Assembly: GCF_000178955.2 (NCBI RefSeq)
Contig: NC_016631.1
Span: forward strand, 310,001 to 374,000
Direction of reading: 5' to 3'
DNA length: 64,000 nt
DNA from: Granulicella mallensis MP5ACTX8
Lineage (GTDB): Bacteria; Acidobacteriota; Terriglobia; Terriglobales; Acidobacteriaceae
Shown: piece after piece, positions 51,753 to 60,607 of the stretch
Layout of the letters: every line of letters starts with the position of its first letter
How positions within the stretch are numbered: position 1 is the stretch's first letter
The notes under the pieces: generated by a model
What the model saw: the letters and a program-made list of their open reading frames with translations, nothing else
The model's database searches: none
What the model was told of the DNA's origin: nothing
Position numbers and translations under genes: made by a program

Positions 51753-53192
51753 TTAGTTCTTAGGGAGTTGCGCTGCGTCCCAACCGCCGCCCAGCGCTAA
51801 CTGGAGCTGCGCGCTGGCTACGATGCGCTGCGTTACCAGCGAAGCTGCCGTACGCTCGTTGGCCAACTCGATGGTCTGGGCGGTCAGCACTTCGAGATAC
51901 GTTGCCAGTCCACGCTTGTAGCGCATCGTCGAGAGCTCAGTGCTGCGTTTTGCTGAAGCGACGGCGCGATCGGTTACGGTCGCCTCCTGCTCCAGCACGC
52001 GCAACGCGGAGAGTTGGTCTTCGACATCGCGGAAGGCAGAGAGCACCTGTTCGCGGTAGAGCGCCGTGGCCTGCGCACGCTGGGCTATCGCGAAGTCGAC
52101 TTGCGCCTTCCTGCGGCCGGCGTCGTAGATGGTCTCGTTGATCCCCGGTCCGGCGTTCCACATTGCACTGCTTGAGTTGAAGAGCTGTCCAATCTTATCG
52201 GTCTCCACGCCACCGCTCGCTCCCAGCACAATGCTGGGATAATAGGCGGCCTTCGCAACGCCGATCAGGGCGTTCGCCGAGGCGACATGGCGTTCCGCGC
52301 TTGCAATATCAGGCCGGCGCTGGAGCAGCTCCGAAGGGATACCGGTCGGCACGCTGGGCGGATCGCCCGCAAGCGGCTTCTCCTCGATATGGAAGTTCGT
52401 GGCTGCTTCGCCGACCAGTACAGCAATCGCGTGCTCGAGCTGCGCGCGCTGCACGCCGAGATCGATGAGCTGAGCCTGTGTCTGCTCGAGCTGCGTCTGC
52501 GCCTGCTCCACATCGCTTTGCGACGCCAGGCCGCCCTTCAGCCGATCCTTTGTGAGTTGCAGCGTCTGCTGAAAGGAGTCGAGCGTCGAGCGCAAGAGCT
52601 GAGCCTGCAGGTCAACGCCGCGCAGTTGGACGTAGGAGACGGCCAGCATGCCTTGTAGACTCAGGCGGGTGTTCGCGAGATCGGCCGCCGAGGCCTGCGC
52701 ATTGGCCGCGCTCGATTCGATCTGCCTGCGAATGGCACCCCAGAAGTCAGGCTCCCAGGAGATACTCAACGGAATCAGGAAGTCCCAATAGTTCGTGGCT
52801 TCGCCTGGTACGTGTAAAGGCTTGGTGTCGGAGATAAGATTCCGGGTCGCCGAGGCGCCGATGGACACGGTGGGGAATAAAGCCGCCCTGTTCTCTCGAA
52901 CGATATCGTGCGCCTGTTCGTAGGAATGCAGGGCAGCTTCGATGGTCTGGTTGGACTTCGCGCAGCGCTGCTCAAAGTCATTCAATGTCGAGTCCTGGTA
53001 CACGGTCCACCAATCGCCCCGGAGCGTTCCGTCCGCGGGAGTGGCTGTAGTCCAGTTGCCATTGTGGCCGTTATCGCTATACGCGGGCGGGGCAGGCATG
53101 GCCGGAGCCTTGTAGTTCGGGCCGACCTTGCACCCGCTCAGCGCCAGCGTTGCAATCAACGCTGCTGCTGTGGGAAGACTATGGGTTCTCAT
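51753..53192 (-). CDS. RND efflux outer-membrane lipoprotein (NodT/OprM type)
   Basis: This 479-residue protein has a lipoprotein signal (AALIATLALSGC, Cys at residue 21) and two outer-membrane efflux protein repeats (coiled-coil helices, for example ATNYWDFLIPLSISWEPDFWGAIRR and GLASQSDVEQAQTQLEQTQAQL). It forms the trimeric outer-membrane channel for the RND pump. It is the last gene of the operon and shares one base with the adaptor gene. Confidence 0.93.
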   Translation of the reverse strand: MRTHSLPTAAALIATLALSGCKVGPNYKAPAMPAPPAYSDNGHNGNWTTATPADGTLRGDWWTVYQDSTLNDFEQRCAKSNQTIEAALHSYEQAHDIVRENRAALFPTVSIGASATRNLISDTKPLHVPGEATNYWDFLIPLSISWEPDFWGAIRRQIESSAANAQASAADLANTRLSLQGMLAVSYVQLRGVDLQAQLLRSTLDSFQQTLQLTKDRLKGGLASQSDVEQAQTQLEQTQAQLIDLGVQRAQLEHAIAVLVGEAATNFHIEEKPLAGDPPSVPTGIPSELLQRRPDIASAERHVASANALIGVAKAAYYPSIVLGASGGVETDKIGQLFNSSSAMWNAGPGINETIYDAGRRKAQVDFAIAQRAQATALYREQVLSAFRDVEDQLSALRVLEQEATVTDRAVASAKRSTELSTMRYKRGLATYLEVLTAQTIELANERTAASLVTQRIVASAQLQLALGGGWDAAQLPKN

Positions 53193-54571
53193 TACTTCGC
53201 CTCCGCTCCCGCCTGTTTCGGGGTTACGACGCGAACCTTCTCGCCATCGGTCAGCGAATCCGGCGGATTCGCGATGACCCCTTGTCCCTTCTCCAAGCCG
53301 TTCAGAACTTCAACCGAAGTGCCGAAGTCGCGGCCTACCGTTATATGCACCAGGTGCGCGATGTTGTTTCCGTCGACGGTGGCCACACGCAGCCCATCCG
53401 TCTCCAGGATCAGCGCGCTCACCGGCACGATCAGTGCGGGCGCGGGGTTGGAGGTATGCAGGTGGACTTCGGTATAGCTGCCCGGCAGAAGCTCACCGGT
53501 CGGGTTCTGGACGTCCACTTCGGCAAGCAGGGTGCGTGATGCCGGATCGACCGAGTTCGACGACCGTACCAGCTTGCCTTCGAACTTGCGGCCCGGATAC
53601 TGCGGCAGTGTCAGGGTCGCGATCGCGCCGTTCTTCGCATCGGGCGAATAGATCTGCGGCACATTGATGAAGACGCGCAGGGTACGCACAGCGGAGATGT
53701 CGAAGGTCTCCTTGCTTCCTGTAATGGTTCCTGCTCCGGCTGTCGTCGTGCTGCCTTCCGCCGTAATCAACTGACCGACGTCGATGTTGCGCTGGGTGAT
53801 CACGCCATCGAAGGGAGCTACGATGCGTTCGAAGGACTGGAGTTCCTCCAACCGGCGCACGTTGGCCTGTGCGGAGTTCACCATGGTGGTCTGTGATTCC
53901 AACTGGGTGGTGGCGTTGTCCGTGTCCTGCTGCGAGACGGCGTTTTTACCGATCAGGTCTACGTAGCGCTCGGCTGTTGTCTTCGCCAGGGCGGCGTTGC
54001 TCTGTGCGGTAGCGAGGTCGGCTTTCGCTTGTGCCAGCTGCTGGTCCAGTTCCGGAGTCTCGATGATGGCCAGCAGCTCGCCCTTGCTCACATGCGAACC
54101 GATGTCGCGGTACCAGGCCTTTACGTAGCCCGTGGTTCGCGCGTAGATCGGAGCGAGGGTGAAGGCCTGCATGTTACCCGGGATCACGATCTCCTGGGCG
54201 TTCTGTTGCAGCACCGGCTGCTGGATAGAGACCGGTGGCGCGGCTACCGTGTCGGTGTACTTCGCGAGCACCGTGCTCGCGTGCTGCCGATGGAGGATGC
54301 CGGCGATCGCGAGGACGACCGTCACGACGAAGACGATGAGCACCGGCACCAGTACGGACGCACGGGAGACCTTCGGTGGCGGTTCATGCTGGATCACCTC
54401 GGGGTGGTGGCCTTCTCCGTGAGAGCCCGCCTGGTTCGCCTGTGCCGGGTGCTGTTGATTCGATTGATCCGATTGATTCTGGGCACTCATTGCCTTGTCT
54501 CCATGTGCGCCTTGTGGCGCGTTGTTCTGTGGAAGTCGTTCGGCGGAATTCGTCAGTTTCTCGTCGCTCAT
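53192..54571 (-). CDS. RND efflux periplasmic adaptor (HlyD/MFP)
   Basis: This 459-residue protein has an N-terminal Gln/Asn/His-rich cytoplasmic part, an inner-membrane helix (VLVPVLIVFVVTVVLAIAGIL), a lipoyl/hairpin region (VSKGELLAIIETPELDQQLAQAK and FERIVAPFDGVITQRNIDVGQL) and beta-barrel/MPD parts. It joins the RND pump to the outer-membrane channel. Its start overlaps the pump gene stop by 4 bp. Confidence 0.93.
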   Translation of the reverse strand: MSDEKLTNSAERLPQNNAPQGAHGDKAMSAQNQSDQSNQQHPAQANQAGSHGEGHHPEVIQHEPPPKVSRASVLVPVLIVFVVTVVLAIAGILHRQHASTVLAKYTDTVAAPPVSIQQPVLQQNAQEIVIPGNMQAFTLAPIYARTTGYVKAWYRDIGSHVSKGELLAIIETPELDQQLAQAKADLATAQSNAALAKTTAERYVDLIGKNAVSQQDTDNATTQLESQTTMVNSAQANVRRLEELQSFERIVAPFDGVITQRNIDVGQLITAEGSTTTAGAGTITGSKETFDISAVRTLRVFINVPQIYSPDAKNGAIATLTLPQYPGRKFEGKLVRSSNSVDPASRTLLAEVDVQNPTGELLPGSYTEVHLHTSNPAPALIVPVSALILETDGLRVATVDGNNIAHLVHITVGRDFGTSVEVLNGLEKGQGVIANPPDSLTDGEKVRVVTPKQAGAEAK

Positions 54572-57500
54572 GCGTGTGCCTCATTCCCGTGTTCTGCAGG
54601 CGGGTTGGCATGCGGCTTATCCTTGCGGTGCATGAAGGAGAAGAAGACCGGGACGAAGGTCAGGGTGCCGAACGTCGCCAGCAGCAGGCCGCCGATAACG
54701 GCACGGCCCAGAGGCGCATTCTGCTCGCCGCCATCGCCGAGGCCCAGTGCCATCGGCACCATGCCGATCATCATCGCCAGCGCCGTCATGATGACCGGAC
54801 GGAAGCGCGTGAAGCCCGCGGAGAGTGCCGCCTCGGCTGCATTCAGCCCGGCCTCCATTTGCTCCTTCGCGAAGCTGACCACAAGGATCGAGTTCGCCGT
54901 TGCCACACCTACGCACATGATAGCGCCGGTCAGGGCAGGAACGCTGATGTGCGTTCCGGTAAGGAACAGCAGCCAGACGATACCGGCCAGCGCGCCCGGC
55001 AAGGCAGCGATGATGATGAACGGATCGAGCCAGCTCTGGAAGTTCACCACGATCAGCGCGTAGACCAGGATGATCGAGAACAGCAGGCCGGCCACCAGTC
55101 CGACAAAGGACGTGCGCATCGTCTGGATCTGACCGCGTACGATGACCTCGGTTCCGCGCGGCAGCTTGCCTTTATTGTTCTTCACGATCTGATCGATCTT
55201 GGTGGCGACACTGGCCAGGTCAGTCCCTTCGACGGACCCGTAGATATCGATGACCGAGCGGGCGTTGTAGTGGCTCACGGTACCCTGCTCGGTGCCGCGA
55301 TCGATCGACGCGATATTGCCGAGAATCTGCGGGGTCCTGTTTGAGCCGATGGTGGCAATGGGGAAGTTCTGAAGCTGCTGCAGGTTCTGGACGTCATACT
55401 GCGGCGTCTGCACCGCAATGTTGTAACTCACGTGGTTCTGTGGGTTGAGATAGAACGTCGGCGAGGTCTGGAAGCTGCCGCTCAAGCTGGTCAGCACGTC
55501 GTTGGCCACATCGTGCTGGCTGAAGCCGACCTGCTGCGCCCGGGTGCGGTCCACGTTGACCGTCCAGCTCGGCAGGTTGAAGGGCTGCTGAATGCGCAGG
55601 TCCGTCGTGCCGGGGATCTGGCTGATCTGCTCCATCATCTGCTCAGCCAGCGCGTGATTCTGATCTATGGCCTGTCCGACCAACTGGATGTCGATTGGTG
55701 CCGGCAGGCCGAAGTTCAGGATCTGGCTCACCATGTCCGTCGGCAGGTAATAGAACTCCGTGCCGGGGAACTGCTTTGTCAGCCTGTCGCGCAGGGAGTG
55801 CGTGTACTCGTCGGTAGGACGATGCTTTTCCGCCAGCGTGACCAGGATGTCCGCATCGGCAGTGCCAACCGTGGCCGAGTTGGAGTAGGAGAGATTCAGG
55901 CCGGAGTAGGGGATGCCGATATTGTCGATGACGGTTCCCATCTCCGCCTCCGGGATCTCCTGACGAATCTCGGCTTCGATCTCGTCGCAGAGCCGGGCCG
56001 TATCTTCAATGCGCGTTCCGGTATGAGCACGCACATGCAGCTTGAACTGACCGCCGTCCACGGAGGGGAAGAAGTCCTGCCCCAGCCACGGATACAAAAG
56101 AGTGATCGATCCCACCCAGAACGCGACGATGGCGATCAGGAAGACCGCGCGGTACTCCATGCAGAAGCCCAGCACGCCGTAGTACCACTGCCGCAGCTTC
56201 TCGAAGTAGTGCTCGAAGGTGATCTGGAAGCGGACGAAGGGGTTCTTGCTCTTCTTCGCCTGTTCTTCCCGATCGTGCTCATGACCCTTCAGCAGGTACT
56301 TCGCCATCGTAGGCACAATGGTTCGCGAGAGGAAGTAGGACGCGAGCATGGCGAAGACGACGGCTTCGGCGAGAGGAACGAACAGATACTTCGCGACGCC
56401 GGTGAGGAAGAACATCGGCACGAACACGATGCAGATGGAGATCGTCGAGACGAAGGCCGGCACGGCGATCTGCGCGGCGCCGGTCAGAATCGCGTCTTCA
56501 ACCTCTTTACCCTCTTCGAGGTTACGGTTGATGTTTTCGATTTCGACGGTTGCGTCGTCGACCAGGATGCCGACCGCCAGCGCGAGACCGCCGAGCGTCA
56601 TGATGTTGATCGTCTCGCCCAGCGCTGCCAGCATCAGCAGTGAGCAGATGACCGAGAGCGGAATCGACACCGCAATGATGACCGTCGAACGCCAGCTTCC
56701 GAGGAAGATCAGGATCATCGCCGCGGTCAGGCAGGCGGCGATCAGGGCCTCACGTACTACACCGCTGATCGCGGCGCGCACGAAGATGGATTGATCGGCA
56801 ATGGGAGTCAGCCGCAGTTGGGGAGGCAGCTGGGCAAGAATCGATGGCAACTGAGCGCGTACGTTCGCAATGATGTCCAGCGTCGAGGAGTTACCTGTCT
56901 TCTGGATGCTCAGCAGCGAGGAGCGCTGCCCATCGACGCGAACGATGTTTGTCTGCGGCGGGAATCCGTCGCGTACGTTTCCGATGTCGCGAATGTAGAC
57001 CGTAGCGCCGTTCACGGTCTTGATCGGCAGATCGTTCAGGTCCTTAATCGAGGTCGGTGCGCTGTTGGTCTCGACTGGGTAGTCGATGTGGCCCATCTTG
57101 ACGTCGCCGCCGGGCAGAATGATGTTCTGCGCGTTGAAGGAGTTCACCACGTCCGAAGCGGAGAGTCCATACGCCTGCAGCTTCTGCGTATTGATGTCTA
57201 CCTGTACCTGGCGCTGCTTGCCGCCATAGGGGAACGCCAGAGCCGCACCCTGCACGGTCGCAAGCTGAGTACGGACAAAGTTCTGTCCGAAGTCGTTCAA
57301 CTGCTGTTCGGTCAGGCCGTTTCCGGAGAGTCCCAGTTGCAGTACCGGCACGCTCGACGCGCTGTACTGAATGACCAGCGGAGGGGTGGTGCCCTGTGGG
57401 TACTGGCGCAGCGCGGTCTGCGAGATCGCCGTAACCTGCGCCACGGCCTGCGAGATGTTGACCTGCGGCCGGAAGAAGATCTTGACGACGGAGACGCCGT

Positions 57501-57759
57501 TCAAAGTCTGCGACTCGGAGTGCTCGATGTCGTTGACGGTTGTCGTAAGGCTGCGCTCAAAGGGCAGTACGATACGGTCGCTCAACTCCTGCGGTGACAT
57601 GCCCGCGTAGTTCCAGACGACGGAGACGACGGGAATATCGATATTGGGGAAGATGTCGACCGGCGTCCGCAACATGACCACGGGGCCAATGATGAAAAGC
57701 AGCAGCGACAAAACGACGAATGTGTATGGTCTCTTAAGTGCGAGACGGACGATCCACAT
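54568..57759 (-). CDS. RND multidrug efflux transporter
   Basis: This 1063-residue pump has the HAE-type RND pattern: MWIVRLALKRPYTFVVLSLLLF at the N-terminus, a proton relay with the Asp pair in LAVGILVDDATVEIENINR, and GILVDD plus the C-terminal LGDGGEQNAPLGRAVIGG. It exports drugs or solvents using the proton gradient. It is the first gene of the efflux operon. TetR with operators at 57932 and 58739 lies upstream on the same strand. Confidence 0.95.
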   Translation of the reverse strand: MWIVRLALKRPYTFVVLSLLLFIIGPVVMLRTPVDIFPNIDIPVVSVVWNYAGMSPQELSDRIVLPFERSLTTTVNDIEHSESQTLNGVSVVKIFFRPQVNISQAVAQVTAISQTALRQYPQGTTPPLVIQYSASSVPVLQLGLSGNGLTEQQLNDFGQNFVRTQLATVQGAALAFPYGGKQRQVQVDINTQKLQAYGLSASDVVNSFNAQNIILPGGDVKMGHIDYPVETNSAPTSIKDLNDLPIKTVNGATVYIRDIGNVRDGFPPQTNIVRVDGQRSSLLSIQKTGNSSTLDIIANVRAQLPSILAQLPPQLRLTPIADQSIFVRAAISGVVREALIAACLTAAMILIFLGSWRSTVIIAVSIPLSVICSLLMLAALGETINIMTLGGLALAVGILVDDATVEIENINRNLEEGKEVEDAILTGAAQIAVPAFVSTISICIVFVPMFFLTGVAKYLFVPLAEAVVFAMLASYFLSRTIVPTMAKYLLKGHEHDREEQAKKSKNPFVRFQITFEHYFEKLRQWYYGVLGFCMEYRAVFLIAIVAFWVGSITLLYPWLGQDFFPSVDGGQFKLHVRAHTGTRIEDTARLCDEIEAEIRQEIPEAEMGTVIDNIGIPYSGLNLSYSNSATVGTADADILVTLAEKHRPTDEYTHSLRDRLTKQFPGTEFYYLPTDMVSQILNFGLPAPIDIQLVGQAIDQNHALAEQMMEQISQIPGTTDLRIQQPFNLPSWTVNVDRTRAQQVGFSQHDVANDVLTSLSGSFQTSPTFYLNPQNHVSYNIAVQTPQYDVQNLQQLQNFPIATIGSNRTPQILGNIASIDRGTEQGTVSHYNARSVIDIYGSVEGTDLASVATKIDQIVKNNKGKLPRGTEVIVRGQIQTMRTSFVGLVAGLLFSIILVYALIVVNFQSWLDPFIIIAALPGALAGIVWLLFLTGTHISVPALTGAIMCVGVATANSILVVSFAKEQMEAGLNAAEAALSAGFTRFRPVIMTALAMMIGMVPMALGLGDGGEQNAPLGRAVIGGLLLATFGTLTFVPVFFSFMHRKDKPHANPPAEHGNEAHA

Positions 57760-57876
57760 CGGGACTCCTTATAACTTCCTTCGCCGGTATCTATCCGGCA
57801 TTTTTACCGGTACTGGCCCGGTGGCCTCTGCGCTGGCTGGATGAAGGTGATCCGGCCACTTCAGCTCGTCGAGTCA

Positions 57877-57914
57877 GAAATCTTTGATTCTGTACGAAAT
57901 CTTTGATTCTGTGT
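57877..57914. repeat. Two 19-bp tandem repeats in the RND leader
   Basis: GAAATCTTTGATTCTGT occurs twice in a row at a 19-bp period (57877-57895 and 57896-57914). It lies between the TetR operator and the pump start. It may be a second protein-binding site. Confidence 0.6.
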
Positions 57915-57931
57915 ACGTTGCGTGAATCACG

Positions 57932-57954
57932 ATACTAAACCTGTAGTTTAGTAT
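57932..57954. promoter_or_regulatory. TetR operator before the RND operon
   Basis: ATACTAAAC-N5-GTTTAGTAT is a perfect 9-bp dyad. The same form (ATACTGAAC-N5-GTTCAGTAT) lies before the TetR gene, so TetR should bind both. Confidence 0.8.
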
Positions 57955-57993
57955 TGGCTCGATAATTTAGACGATGACGCCTCTGCGAAGGAC

Positions 57994-58644
57994 TCAAAGA
58001 TGTTTTGAATCCTGTTCGGTTTTCGTAGAGACCTGGTACCCAGGTCTCCGTATACCACCGAAGATGGCCTCCACCATGAACTCCGACTCCCGGTCGCTGA
58101 GCGAGCCGTGTCCGGCAAGCAGGCGAAAGATCATGGGGCCGTAGATCAGGTCGAGAACGATCTCCGTATCGATGTCTTCGCGAATCTCTCCGCGGTCTAC
58201 GCCGCGCCGCCACATGATGCGCGCCGCGTCCCGCCTGGCATACAGAAAACGTTCTCGGAACAGGGCCAGAAAGCCCGGATCGCTCTGTCCCTCCGCGATG
58301 AACTGCCCGAACAGTCTGCCCAGCGGCGACTTGTAAAAGGTCATTACAGACTGCAGTTGTTCCGTGAAATCCTTCTCGGCCGATCCGGTATTCGGCATGA
58401 TGACCCGCTCCGTCATGCCGGCGAGATAAGCGTCGAGTGCAACTAAACTTTTGTTGGGCCACCATTTATAAATGGTGGCTTTGCTGACGCCGGCCCGTTT
58501 GGCGATGGCGTCGGCGGTTACCTTGCGGAGCGGCTTGCGCTCCAGCAGGTAGAGCGTTGCCTTGAGAATCGCGACTTCGGCTTCAATGCTGCGCTGCCGT
58601 CCGCGCGACTTCGGCTCGTCGGGGAGCGGCATCTCTTGGAGCAT
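57994..58644 (-). CDS. TetR-family repressor of the RND operon
   Basis: The HTH is at about residues 25-65 (SIEAEVAILKATLYLLERKPLRKVTADAIAKRAGVSKATIYKWWPNK), with the C-terminal domain of the TetR_C efflux-regulator type. The ATG at 58644 is preferred: the longer frame to 58785 would code through the operator at 58739. The gene lies directly upstream of the RND operon on the same strand, and each transcription unit has its own copy of the dyad operator. Drug binding would release the pump operon. Confidence 0.92.
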   Translation of the reverse strand: MLQEMPLPDEPKSRGRQRSIEAEVAILKATLYLLERKPLRKVTADAIAKRAGVSKATIYKWWPNKSLVALDAYLAGMTERVIMPNTGSAEKDFTEQLQSVMTFYKSPLGRLFGQFIAEGQSDPGFLALFRERFLYARRDAARIMWRRGVDRGEIREDIDTEIVLDLIYGPMIFRLLAGHGSLSDRESEFMVEAIFGGIRRPGYQVSTKTEQDSKHL

Positions 58645-58738
58645 CTTTACGCGGCCGCTCCTGCTTACAATGGTTCCAAGCACGAATCGTACTCCTGGAA
58701 GATCTGGCGATAATCGTTCTGTTACCGTGAGCTTTCTA

Positions 58739-58761
58739 ATACTGAACTCGACGTTCAGTAT
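58739..58761. promoter_or_regulatory. TetR operator before its own gene
   Basis: ATACTGAAC-N5-GTTCAGTAT, a perfect 9-bp dyad, matches the operator at 57932 in arm sequence and spacing. It lies 95 bp before the preferred TetR start, so the gene is probably autoregulated. Confidence 0.8.
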
Positions 58762-58860
58762 ATCCCCGAAATAAGGGAAAGTCACTCCTTTGGCACCTCC
58801 CTTATAAAGAAGGATATATCCACAAGGGGTGGGATTGCACCGGGGTATACCTCAAGATAT

Positions 58861-59015
58861 AGTGGCTGCTCCGAGGTTTCTCCGCAAGGAGAATTAAACG
58901 GGAATCCGGTGAAAATCCCGAACTGCCCCGCAGCTGTAGCAGGTGCGAACTTTGCGCGGAATGACAACCAGAAAAGGCAAAGACGAAAGCCATAGCGGCA
59001 ATCGTTCACTGCCTC
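58861..59015 (+). ncRNA. Cobalamin riboswitch, no gene downstream
   Basis: Consensus blocks of the cobalamin element are visible: GAGGTTTC, then GGGAATCCGGTGAAAATCCCG, followed by ACTGCCCCGCAGCTGT (58923-58938) and a closing GCC near 58990. The element points right, but within 25 bp the stop of a minus-strand kinase begins and no plus-strand gene follows. The regulated gene, commonly a B12 receptor or B12-independent enzyme, seems lost. Confidence 0.82.
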
Positions 59016-59035
59016 TGCATGTTCCTCAATAACAT

Positions 59036-60484
59036 CTATGCCAACGGCAAGGTAAACGTAAACACAGATCCCTGCCCAGGCTGGCTGGTAACCGAGATTG
59101 TCCCGTTATGCGCTTCTACGATGGCGCGGCAAATCGCCAGCCCCATGCCGGTTCCGGGGATATGTGCCGTTCGTTTGCGCGATCTGTAGAGCTTGTCGAA
59201 GACCAGGGGCTGCTCGGCCGGGTCGATCCCGATGCCACGGTCGGCGATGCTGCACGAGGCACACTGTCCACGCACCTCTACGCTGATATAGATAGGCTGG
59301 CCGGGGGCGGAGTACTTCGCCGCATTCTCAAGCAGGTTATAGATCACCTTCTCAATGCGGAGCGGGTCGGCGACGACACACGGTAGATCCTCGGGAATTC
59401 TTTTGATGATTTCGTGATCGGCGAGTCTGGCTCCAGCCGTCTCGATGGCCGCGTCGATCATGTCACTGAGTTGTTGAGGACTTACGTCCATGCTGACCTG
59501 CTGCGTATCGAGCTGAGCCATCTCGACGGCTTCTGTGACCAGTTGATCGAGCCGGTCGTTCTGTTCGGAAATCTCCGTCAGAAGCTCATGGGACTCGGCG
59601 GACTCGGCGTTGGCCTCCAGGAGTTTATCGATGGACGTTTTGATCGACGCTACCGGAGTTCGCAGTTCATGCGTGATTGAATCGAGGATCATCGACCGCA
59701 GACGCTCACTCTCCTGTGCGGCTTCGACGTGGGCGACCTCCTCTACCGCGCGCACGCGATCCAGGGCGACGGAGACCAGGCCTCCGAGGGCTTCGAGAGT
59801 CTGGGTGGAGAGTTTGACGCCGCGCAGAATCAGAAGGCCACGAGGCTTTACGCCGGTCCGCAGCGGCACGATGGCGGCGCCGTCCGAGGTGATGGAGACG
59901 CCGGGGGCGTGGGCCAGTTCATGCAGCTCCGTGGTGTCGATGGTCGGGGGCCAGGCGATGCTGGTGTCAAGGCCCGCCCGGTAGCTCCGATTGCCCTCCA
60001 GCAGATAGAAGAGGACCGAATTCGAACCGGTGGCAAGCGTGACCGATGCCGGAATGGAGTTGGTTAGCTGGGTCAGCTCCTCGCTCTGCAGCAGGTCGCG
60101 GCTGAGGCTGTAGAGAATCTCCAGTTCCGACTGCCGGGCACGGGCATCGCTGGACTCCGCGCGGATGCGATGCGACAGGCGGCTGGCAAAGACGGCTGTG
60201 ATGAGGAATACGGCAAGGGCGACGAGGTTTTGTGGATCGGAGACCGTGAACTTGTAGAGCGGCGGAAGAAAGAAAAAATTGTAGCAGGCAGTGGCGACGA
60301 GTGAGGCTCCGATGGAGAAACGCAGACCCCATCTGGCCGCGATGAACAGGATAAGCAGCAGCAAGGTCAGAGCGACGGTCGTCTGGTTGGCATGCACGAC
60401 GAGCCTGTAGAACGTTACAATTCCCGCGAGACAGGCTGCGGCGCCGATGCAACGCATAATGGTAATAAGCCGTTTCGAGTTCAC
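59036..60484 (-). CDS. Sensor histidine kinase, KdpD C-terminal type
   Basis: This 482-residue protein has a DUF4118 four-helix membrane part (residues 1-105: LAGIVTFYRLVVHANQTTVALTLLLLILFI, FSIGASLVATACYNFFFLPP), a GAF-like region, HisKA with the phospho-acceptor His in SITHELRTPV, and HATPase_c (NLLENAAKYS, DRGIGI, GTGMGLAI). This equals the C-terminal half of KdpD. The N-terminal half of KdpD is a separate divergent gene at 60608. No KdpE response regulator or kdpABC is in the window. The start is GTG at 60484; the ATG at 60457 is possible. Confidence 0.9.
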   Translation of the reverse strand: MNSKRLITIMRCIGAAACLAGIVTFYRLVVHANQTTVALTLLLLILFIAARWGLRFSIGASLVATACYNFFFLPPLYKFTVSDPQNLVALAVFLITAVFASRLSHRIRAESSDARARQSELEILYSLSRDLLQSEELTQLTNSIPASVTLATGSNSVLFYLLEGNRSYRAGLDTSIAWPPTIDTTELHELAHAPGVSITSDGAAIVPLRTGVKPRGLLILRGVKLSTQTLEALGGLVSVALDRVRAVEEVAHVEAAQESERLRSMILDSITHELRTPVASIKTSIDKLLEANAESAESHELLTEISEQNDRLDQLVTEAVEMAQLDTQQVSMDVSPQQLSDMIDAAIETAGARLADHEIIKRIPEDLPCVVADPLRIEKVIYNLLENAAKYSAPGQPIYISVEVRGQCASCSIADRGIGIDPAEQPLVFDKLYRSRKRTAHIPGTGMGLAICRAIVEAHNGTISVTSQPGQGSVFTFTLPLA

Positions 60485-60607
60485 TGTGAGATTCTACGAC
60501 TCGTGCGGTTCTCCTGCTGGGGTATTCCGACGGGGAGGTTCCATATGTCGTTTTTAAAGAAAGCGGCTCTCGTTAAGTCCGTTATGTAGAAACAGGAGAA
60601 CTGCTCT

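Noticed and set aside
54029..55344. Long plus-strand frames opposite the RND genes
   Set aside because: They are rich in Arg/His/Asp as expected from reverse reading of GC-rich coding DNA and match no family; the minus-strand pump and adaptor are certain.
57877..57914. CRISPR-like repeats
   Set aside because: Two adjacent 19-bp copies without spacers and without cas genes are not an array.
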